Positions 5,095-9,816 of a DNA stretch of 9,816 nt are shown here, one piece after another (position 1 is the stretch's first letter; each line of letters begins with the position of its first letter). The position numbers and the translations under genes were made by a program. Source of the DNA: Deltaproteobacteria bacterium (GTDB lineage: Bacteria; Desulfobacterota; DSM-4660; Desulfatiglandales; HGW-15); the NCBI GenBank assembly GCA_016926135.1, contig JAFGPH010000328.1, positions 1 through 9,816 of the forward strand. Direction: 5' to 3'. The notes beneath the pieces were generated by a model, which worked only from the letters and a program-made list of their open reading frames with translations, was not told the DNA's origin and searched no databases.

Positions 5095-7230
5095 TTACGG
5101 TCTGGCCGGCAGCTTCACGGTGAAGGTCGTTCCGCTCGGCCTGGAGGACGAGGCATGGTGACTGGCGCAGTCAATGGTGCCCCCATACTTGGTGATGATC
5201 CCGTAGCTCACGAAAAGCCCGAGGCCCGTGCCTTCTCCCTCCGGCTTGGTGGTGAAAAAGGGCTCGAAGATACGGTCCATGTGTTCTTCCCGGATCCCTA
5301 TACCGTCGTCCTGGAACTGGATGACCGCCCGGCGGGTGGGCCTTTCCTGGGAGGTTCGGATCTTCAGGGTGCCCCCGGTCGGCATGGCGGAGACGGCGTT
5401 ATTGATCAGGTTCAGGAAGACCTGCTGAAGCTGCCGCGGATCCCCTTTCACGGGAAGGGGATCCTCATAAAGGGAGAGGGACAGGTCGATGTCGTGCATG
5501 TCCAGGGTGTGCTTCACCACCTTGATGATGTCCTGGACGCACTCATTCAGTTCGGCGGTTTCCACATCCCCTTCCCCGAGACGGGCGAAACTCAGGAGAT
5601 TCTCCACGACCTGCTTGCAGTGCAGGCCCTGTCTTTCGATGGTCTTGAGGTCCTCAAACTCCTGAGAGTTCGCCTTTGCCTTGCGAAGCAGCAGATCGCA
5701 AAAACCCAGGATCACCCCCAGCGGGTTGTTCACCTCGTGGGCCACCCCTGCGGCCAGGGTGCCCATGGACGCCAGCTTCTCCGTGTTGATGAGCTGCCTT
5801 TCCAGGTTCTTGTTCTCCGTTATGTCCCGGGCGATGCAGAGAATCGCGTTCACGGCACCTCGTTCGTCTTTGAGGGGCATAAAATTGGCGCTCAGCCATA
5901 TCCTCTGGTCCCCCATCTCCACCTCGAATTCGTCCCGGGTGCTTTTGCCCACCCTGTAGACCTGTTTGATCAGGTGGAGTTGCTTTTCCGCTACCTCTCC
6001 AGGAAAGACGGCCGCAAGATTCTTCCCGATAAATTCCTCGGACCGCCCGCCGAAAAAAGTGGCGGTAAAGGTATTCATGGACTGGAAGACACCCTCCGAG
6101 TCCACGGTGAAGATGAAGTCCTCGGCGCTCTCGACCAGGGACCGGTGTTTCTCTTCCGATTTCTTGAGATCCTCGGTCCTCTCTTCCACCCTTTCCTCCA
6201 GCACCCTGGCCCACCTCATCTCAAAGAAGAGCACAGCGGCCGCGCCGGCCAGAATGACCATGATCACGAGCCCCTGAAGGAAGAAAAGCCTCAGATACCC
6301 CCGGTGCACGGTATCTTCGATCTCCGAGGTAGGGGCCACCACTGCAGTAGACCATTTTCGGAGCGGATGCTCGGAAACCATCAAGGGGCAGTAAGCGATG
6401 AGCTTCTTGATATTGCCCGTAATGCCGCGGTGCCATCCCGAGGAATAGGAACCGGTACCCGTCTCCCCCTGGAGCATCCTTTCCTGCTGGATGAAACGGA
6501 TGATCCCGAAAGACACGCCCGGGTACTTTTCCTCCCGGATCTGGAAGGCGCTTTTCCCGATGAATTCCGTGTTGGGGTGGTAAAGGAAATTGCCCTTTTC
6601 GTCGATGAGCCACACATAACCCGTCCTGCCGGACCGGATATCCCGAACAAAGGGGCTCAGGAACCAGGAGATGTTCAGGTTGAAGACGAGCAGCCTGGGG
6701 GTGTCTCCCGGGAGCGAGGTAACCAGGGAAAGTCCTATCCCGTAAGGCTTGATGTCGGTCTCGGAGACCCACACATCCTGCTCACCCAGACTCTCGGGAA
6801 CGGGCAGACCTCTGAGCCTGGCTCCGTCCATCTCCTTTGCGGACCATTGTCGAAAGGGGGTAAACACATAGTCCATCGAGGTGTCGGGCTCCAGGATTTC
6901 GATCCTCCACACCCCGCTCTCCAGGACCCTCGGGAAGGCGTCCTGGATGACCCCGTGATAGGCCTCCGCCCCCATGTGGCCGGGCACGTTCTGTTTCTTG
7001 AGTAGGAGCAGTTCCTTTTTCAGGAAGGCAAACTGCCTTTCCAGGAGCGCGGAGACATGGCGGGCGATGACCAGTTGCTGCTGGTTGAACTGGTCGGCCA
7101 CCACTTCCCTCATCTCCCTGGCAGACCACAGACCCAGCCCCGCCCCTGCCACCATGAAAAGCAGGGCCACCGCAGAGACAAGGACCAGCAGATTCCTGTT
7201 TAATCTGGGGCGATGCACGTTAACCATCAT
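5095..7230 (-). CDS. Membrane histidine kinase with Cache-like sensor and PAS domain
   Basis: This is the sensor kinase of the two-component pair with the NtrC-type regulator. The order is: transmembrane helix (about 13-35), a periplasmic sensor of about 270 residues, a second helix (about 314-336), a coiled linker (340-362), PAS (about 363-475), HisKA and HATPase. The sensor contains the Cache-type segment GYVWLIDEKGNFLYHPN (204-220). HisKA holds AAGVAHEVNNPLG with phospho-acceptor H498. The HATPase shows N box NLINNA (607-612), G1 DDGIGI (641-646), F box FEPFFTTK (655-662) and G2 GEGTGLGL (665-672). All are intact. The Cache domain should bind a small periplasmic ligand, and the PAS may sense a second, cytoplasmic cue; the ligand is unknown. 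The ATG pair at 7230/7227 lacks a clear ribosome site, so the exact start is uncertain by a few residues, but the charged N-terminus before helix 1 makes it reasonable. No receiver is fused. Confidence 0.94.
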   Translation of the reverse strand: MMVNVHRPRLNRNLLVLVSAVALLFMVAGAGLGLWSAREMREVVADQFNQQQLVIARHVSALLERQFAFLKKELLLLKKQNVPGHMGAEAYHGVIQDAFPRVLESGVWRIEILEPDTSMDYVFTPFRQWSAKEMDGARLRGLPVPESLGEQDVWVSETDIKPYGIGLSLVTSLPGDTPRLLVFNLNISWFLSPFVRDIRSGRTGYVWLIDEKGNFLYHPNTEFIGKSAFQIREEKYPGVSFGIIRFIQQERMLQGETGTGSYSSGWHRGITGNIKKLIAYCPLMVSEHPLRKWSTAVVAPTSEIEDTVHRGYLRLFFLQGLVIMVILAGAAAVLFFEMRWARVLEERVEERTEDLKKSEEKHRSLVESAEDFIFTVDSEGVFQSMNTFTATFFGGRSEEFIGKNLAAVFPGEVAEKQLHLIKQVYRVGKSTRDEFEVEMGDQRIWLSANFMPLKDERGAVNAILCIARDITENKNLERQLINTEKLASMGTLAAGVAHEVNNPLGVILGFCDLLLRKAKANSQEFEDLKTIERQGLHCKQVVENLLSFARLGEGDVETAELNECVQDIIKVVKHTLDMHDIDLSLSLYEDPLPVKGDPRQLQQVFLNLINNAVSAMPTGGTLKIRTSQERPTRRAVIQFQDDGIGIREEHMDRIFEPFFTTKPEGEGTGLGLFVSYGIITKYGGTIDCASHHASSSRPSGTTFTVKLPARP

Positions 7231-7279
7231 TCGGACACAGAAGTTGGACTGGAGAAGATCAAAAACTGGCGGCTATCAT

Positions 7280-7320
7280 GCTATTTTTCCCGGTTTTTGG
7301 CAACCCCAAACCGGCATAGC
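7280..7320. promoter_or_regulatory. Extended dyad in the leader of the histidine kinase gene
   Basis: CCGGTTT (7290-7296) pairs with AAACCGG (7308-7314) across 11 bases, and GCTAT (7280-7284) with ATAGC (7316-7320) extends the symmetry outward with a small internal asymmetry. The centre is about 70 bases before the ATG at 7230. This could be an operator, or an mRNA stem-loop controlling the kinase/regulator operon. Confidence 0.4.
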
Positions 7321-7366
7321 ACCGGGACAGTCCCCAATAACGATCACTCGAACCTTGATAGGCAAG

Positions 7367-7389
7367 AATCCTCCCTGGCCGCCTTTTTC
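7367..7389. repeat. Degenerate copy of the CCCCCCTGGTCCCCC repeat arm
   Basis: AATCCTCCCTGGCCGCCTTT matches the arm of the 3179-3279 element (AATCCCCCCTGGTCCCCCTTT) with only a few differences. It is a single arm without a matching partner nearby, so it looks like a decayed member of the same dispersed family. Confidence 0.45.
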
Positions 7390-7429
7390 AGGACTGGCCT
7401 TTACCCGCAAGTGCGCGCTGAACACACTT

Positions 7430-7474
7430 CCTCCCCCTCTCGAAGATCCCGCCGCAGGCGGGGGACGGGGGAGG
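7430..7474. repeat. G/C-rich cruciform repeat
   Basis: CCTCCCCC (7430-7437) pairs with GGGGGAGG (7467-7474), enclosing a second perfect stem CCCGCC-GCA-GGCGGG (7448-7462). A purine-rich run with GTCGGGGTGGGGGTGAG follows to about 7491. The whole resembles a common dispersed proteobacterial palindrome; the family identity is from memory. Confidence 0.55.
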
Positions 7475-7521
7475 GTCGGGGTGGGGGTGAGAAAGGCACC
7501 CTCTGCCACCCTCCCCTTGAT

Positions 7522-7542
7522 CCCCTCCCGTCAAAGGAGGGG
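7522..7542. repeat. Short palindrome CCCCTCC/GGAGGGG
   Basis: CCCCTCC (7522-7528) and GGAGGGG (7536-7542) form a 7-bp stem around CGTCAAA. The layout (TGATCCCCTCC...AAAGGAGGGGAAAT) resembles one small hairpin of the 3179-3279 element. No T run follows, so it is not an obvious terminator. Confidence 0.45.
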
Positions 7543-7723
7543 AAATGAATGAGTGGTTGTCATTATACCTTTTTGTGCGTCAACCGATTCATCACGCTCA
7601 GCCCATGATGATCGAACCCCTTGTCTCCAGCAAGAAGATGGGGACACGGGATGTCTGCCGAAGGCGAGCGGGGTTTACCCAGCCTTGGCACACCCTCACA
7701 GGCCTTACACAACACTTTTGAGG

Positions 7724-8260
7724 CTAGGCCTTGAGTCCCACCAAGAGGGGAGAAAGCAGCGAGAACAGGAGCATGATGGCCAGGATGGAAACGATGATGA
7801 CCACCCCAGCCTGGAGGCGACTCAGACCGCACCCTCTCACTATGCCGATGCCGACGAGTATCCATCTCCACGGCTCGGTGATCCAGACGGCCAGGGGAAT
7901 CCACGAGACGAGATGGGTGGTGCCGGAAGAAAAGGCATAGACGGCAAAAACCTTGGAAAGGGGGCTCCTCCTTCTCATGGCCGCCATCAGCACCCAGCCT
8001 ATCGCGGCAGCGATCAAGGGCATCGCGAGGGCGTTCAGAAAGAGGATGAAAGCGGTGAGCAAAGGGCGGGGCGGCAGCAGGGAAAGGCTAAAGACGGCGT
8101 GGATAAGGCTCGAGACGAGGAGAAACCCGAGGGATCTCATGATACCGGACGGTTCGCGCACCCCTTCCAGGAAATCCCCGGGGGCCATCACCATGGCCCT
8201 GATGCTCTGGAGATAATAGGTCGCGGAGAATCTTTCCTCCCTTATCCTGTCACCACACAT
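7724..8260 (-). CDS. Yip1-like multi-span membrane protein
   Basis: The 178-residue product has five hydrophobic spans (about 43-61, 67-95, 103-126, 130-143 and 151-172). The N-terminal segment (YYLQSIRAMVMAPGDFLEGV, 15-34) is followed by IMRSLGFLLVSSLI, a layout like bacterial members of the Yip1 domain group. Their biochemical role is unknown. I prefer the ATG at 8260, preceded by GAGG 9 bases away. The frame stays open to a GTG at 8305, but the added Arg/Ser-rich stretch does not look like protein. The gene follows the 69-residue protein after 131 bases on the same strand and may belong to the permease operon. The family call rests on topology and the N-terminal pattern only; another small polytopic membrane family is possible. 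Confidence 0.72.
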   Translation of the reverse strand: MCGDRIREERFSATYYLQSIRAMVMAPGDFLEGVREPSGIMRSLGFLLVSSLIHAVFSLSLLPPRPLLTAFILFLNALAMPLIAAAIGWVLMAAMRRRSPLSKVFAVYAFSSGTTHLVSWIPLAVWITEPWRWILVGIGIVRGCGLSRLQAGVVIIVSILAIMLLFSLLSPLLVGLKA

Positions 8261-8371
8261 CCAAAAGGACCTCGATGACTGCCCCGAGGAACGCAGAAAG
8301 GGCACACGCGCCCGAATCCCAAACGCGATGACACGCCGTCAATCTACAGCTTGTTGGGCTGGAGGGAAACC

Positions 8372-8383
8372 GGAGGCACCTCC
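8372..8383 (-). other. Small GGAGG-CA-CCTCC hairpin after the 69-residue gene
   Basis: A perfect 5-bp stem with a 2-base loop lies 9 bases past the stop codon of the small membrane protein, with further possible CCG/CGG pairing outside it. No T tract follows. It could be a weak 3' stem between this gene and the Yip1-like gene. Confidence 0.2.
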
Positions 8384-8391
8384 CTTCGGCC

Positions 8392-8601
8392 TCAAAAGAG
8401 TCCCAGTCTATCGATCACGGCCCACAAGAGTGCCAGGATCGTCAGGATCAGGAAGAAGTTCTTTTCCGTGCTCTTTTTGAAATAGGTGACCCCTCCCGAG
8501 TGGTGGAAGAGCCTCCTGCCGCTATCTTCCGTCTCACCCTGCCCTTCCGCCGCGTGTTCCTCACTGGAATCCTCTAATCGGATGTCTTTCGTTGGATCCA
8601 T
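8392..8601 (-). CDS. 69-residue single-span membrane protein, likely permease partner
   Basis: I do not recognise a named family. The protein has an acidic, soluble N-terminus (1-30, rich in Glu/Asp), a basic patch (FKKSTEK, 41-47) and one membrane span at its C-terminus (about 48-66, FFLILTILALLWAVI). The basic patch before the helix predicts a cytoplasmic N-terminus. It starts 12 bases after the stop of the DASS-type permease, and its ribosome site GAAGGA (8609-8614) overlaps that stop codon, so the two are probably translationally coupled and made in a fixed ratio. By analogy with other secondary transporters that carry a small membrane subunit, a structural or regulatory partner role is inferred. 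The clear ribosome site and operon position support it as a real gene despite its size. Confidence 0.72.
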   Translation of the reverse strand: MDPTKDIRLEDSSEEHAAEGQGETEDSGRRLFHHSGGVTYFKKSTEKNFFLILTILALLWAVIDRLGLF

Positions 8602-8608
8602 CGAGGGG

Positions 8609-8614
8609 TCCTTC
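8609..8614 (-). promoter_or_regulatory. Ribosome binding site overlapping the permease stop codon
   Basis: GAAGGA, 7 bases before the ATG at 8601, shares its first base with the TAG stop (8614-8616) of the permease. Ribosomes ending the permease finish on the site that starts the small protein, which suggests coupling. Confidence 0.6.
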
Positions 8615-9816
8615 TAGAAGCCCGGCAACCCGGCAAACCCCCTGAGGTTCCAGTAGACCCCCGCGAGGACCAGGGTTACGATGATGGCGGCTACCCAGAC
8701 GAGTATGCCCACCTTGAGAAAGTCCTTCGCCTCCAGATACCCGCTCGCGTACACAATGGCGTTGGGCGGCGTTCCGATGATCAGGCAGTAGGCAAAGGAG
8801 GAAGAGATGGCCGTGACCATGCCCATGAAGGGAACATAACTGGTCCCGGGATGGGCCAGGGCTGCCATGCTCAGGGTCACGGGACCCACCGCGGCCGCGG
8901 CCGGGCCATCGGCCATGAGGTTGGTGATCACTGCAGTCAGGCCGCCTGCCGTGGCCAGCAGGGGGATGCCTGAATCCATGCCCATCGGGGCCAGAAGTTC
9001 CACGATCGTCCTCGCCAGCCAGTAAGCCGCGCCCGAGACATCCAGGGTCCTTCCGAAGATGATGGCCCCCGCGTACAACCAGACCACGCCCCAGTCCACC
9101 TTCTCCTGGTAGTCCCTCCAGTTCACCACCCCGCCCAGGAGGTAGGCCACGGCTCCCATCATGCAAATGACGCCGATTCCCAGCCGGACGGGATAAATCC
9201 CGAGATCATAGAACTCCTTTTCCGTGAACCACCCGAAAACCATGACCAGGAAGATGACCAGGGCTATCTTCTGTTCCCGGCTCCACTTCCCCATACGGGA
9301 GACCTGGGCGTCCAGGTACACCATGGAGGGGCCCAGCGACGTGATTCTGGGCTTGAACCGCCAGTTGATCAGGAACCAGGTGACGGGGACCATGACGATC
9401 AGGAAAGGGAAGCAGTAGGTGATCCACTGGAAGTAGCCGATGTCGATCCCGAACATATCGTTCATGTAGGTCATCAGGATCACGTTCCGGGCCCCGCCCG
9501 ATGGCGCTCCGGGTCCCCCGATGTTGCAGGCCATGGCAATGGTGATCATGAGCATCTTGGCCAGATCCTTGTCCTCCTGGACCTCGTCGGTGAGGGCGTT
9601 TTGATAGAGGAGCATGCCCACGGGCAGAAACATGGCGGCCAGCGCATGGTCCGAGACAAAGGCTGCCAGAGGGGAGATGACCACAAAGAAGATGAGGGTG
9701 ATGACCTTCACGTTGGGGACGGCCAACCTCTTGAACATCATGAGGCAGATCCGCTTGTCCACCCCGGTCTTCACAAAGGCCGCGGCGAACATGAGGCTCC
9801 CCATGATGAACCACAC
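8614..9816 (-). CDS. DASS/SLC13-family anion permease, C-terminal 400 residues (partial, variant ion motifs)
   Basis: This secondary transporter of the divalent anion:sodium symporter group (dicarboxylates, sulfate and similar) lacks its N-terminus, which lies beyond the right edge; the missing part is probably about 80 residues or more. Residue numbers count from the edge. The two-fold repeat is visible. The first half has AAFVSDHALAAMFLPVG (51-67) and NIGGPGAPSGGARN (98-111). The second has NLMADGPAAAAVGPV (299-313) and IGTPPNAIVYASG (347-359). In family members of known structure, such as VcINDY, each half carries a Ser-Asn-Thr motif that contacts sodium and substrate. Here these positions read Ser-Asp-His (55-57) and Ala-Asp-Gly (302-304), and the first-half TPPN-like loop reads GGARN. 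The protein is otherwise intact, so the changes suggest altered coupling or substrate, not decay. It heads a probable operon with the 69-residue protein. Confidence 0.88.
   Translation of the reverse strand: MWFIMGSLMFAAAFVKTGVDKRICLMMFKRLAVPNVKVITLIFFVVISPLAAFVSDHALAAMFLPVGMLLYQNALTDEVQEDKDLAKMLMITIAMACNIGGPGAPSGGARNVILMTYMNDMFGIDIGYFQWITYCFPFLIVMVPVTWFLINWRFKPRITSLGPSMVYLDAQVSRMGKWSREQKIALVIFLVMVFGWFTEKEFYDLGIYPVRLGIGVICMMGAVAYLLGGVVNWRDYQEKVDWGVVWLYAGAIIFGRTLDVSGAAYWLARTIVELLAPMGMDSGIPLLATAGGLTAVITNLMADGPAAAAVGPVTLSMAALAHPGTSYVPFMGMVTAISSSFAYCLIIGTPPNAIVYASGYLEAKDFLKVGILVWVAAIIVTLVLAGVYWNLRGFAGLPGF

Larger units (their letters stand above)
7231..7723. other. Intergenic stretch upstream of the histidine kinase; repeat remnants, no gene seen
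   Basis: No open frame here looks like a protein. The short frames translate to Pro/Gly/Arg-rich strings that come from the repeats. Within it are an extended dyad near the kinase start (7280-7320), a degenerate copy of the repeat at 3179-3279 (about 7367-7389), a G/C-rich cruciform (7430-7474) and a small palindrome (7522-7542). From about 7545 to 7723 I see nothing beyond weak dyads. No intrinsic terminator for the Yip1-like gene is evident. Confidence 0.55.

Noticed and set aside
5155..7005. 616-codon open frame on the plus strand
   Set aside because: It lies wholly antisense to the histidine kinase, whose domain motifs are unambiguous. The translation is low-complexity, His/Pro/Gly-rich and without domains, a usual shadow in GC-rich DNA.
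7361..7377. GG-N10-TTGC sigma-54-like match upstream of the kinase
   Set aside because: The -24 half is poor and the match lies within the degenerate repeat copy, whose composition produces it by chance.
7361..7545. CRISPR-like array in the G/C-rich repeat region
   Set aside because: The repeats are palindromes of differing sequence, with no direct repeat of constant length and no regular spacers.
7562..7583. Minus-strand TTGACG and TATAAT upstream of the kinase
   Set aside because: Both boxes match well, but they are only 10 bases apart instead of about 17, so they cannot act together as a sigma-70 promoter.
8261..8305. GTG start at 8305 for the Yip1-like gene
   Set aside because: The extra 15 residues are Arg/Ser-rich and contain the likely ribosome site for the ATG at 8260.

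Overview
The window is GC-rich with dense genes, almost all on the minus strand. The gene set fits an anaerobic, sulfur-metabolising deltaproteobacterium (Desulfobacterota). It holds a large TauE/SafE-type permease, a DASS/SLC13 permease, a Cache-PAS histidine kinase with an NtrC-type regulator, and intergenic hairpin repeats of kinds I associate with that group. The organism assignment is inference, because no rRNA or other marker gene is present.

Layout, left to right. (1) 1-569, minus: the N-terminal third of a P-type cation ATPase, cut by the left edge. (2) 790-2494, minus: a probable operon of a 347-residue TauE/SafE permease followed by a membrane protein of about 181 residues with a Cys/His cluster. 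A candidate sigma-54 promoter lies upstream at 2628-2643. (3) 2495-3389: about 900 bases without a convincing gene but rich in hairpins, including a double-hairpin element with 25-bp perfect arms at 3179-3279. (4) 3390-3638, plus: an 82-residue single-CBS-motif protein, the only plus-strand gene I accept. It converges with the regulator gene and the two stop codons are 4 bases apart. (5) 3643-7230, minus: a two-component operon of a 711-residue Cache-PAS histidine kinase followed by a 466-residue NtrC-family response regulator with an intact sigma-54 contact motif. (6) 7231-7723: a non-coding stretch with an extended dyad near the kinase start and degenerate repeat copies. (7) 7724-9816, minus: a DASS/SLC13-type permease (N-terminus beyond the right edge), a 69-residue single-span protein 12 bases downstream, and a Yip1-like membrane protein.

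Taken together this is a membrane-transport neighbourhood (cation ATPase, TauE/SafE exporter, DASS anion permease) around a two-component system that should act on sigma-54 promoters. The best local target candidate is the TauE/SafE operon, but that link is inference. The least ordinary parts are the DASS permease, whose two Ser-Asn-Thr sodium/substrate motifs are replaced by Ser-Asp-His and Ala-Asp-Gly, its small membrane partner, and the repeat-filled intergenic regions. I found no CRISPR array, tRNA, rRNA, transposase or phage gene.
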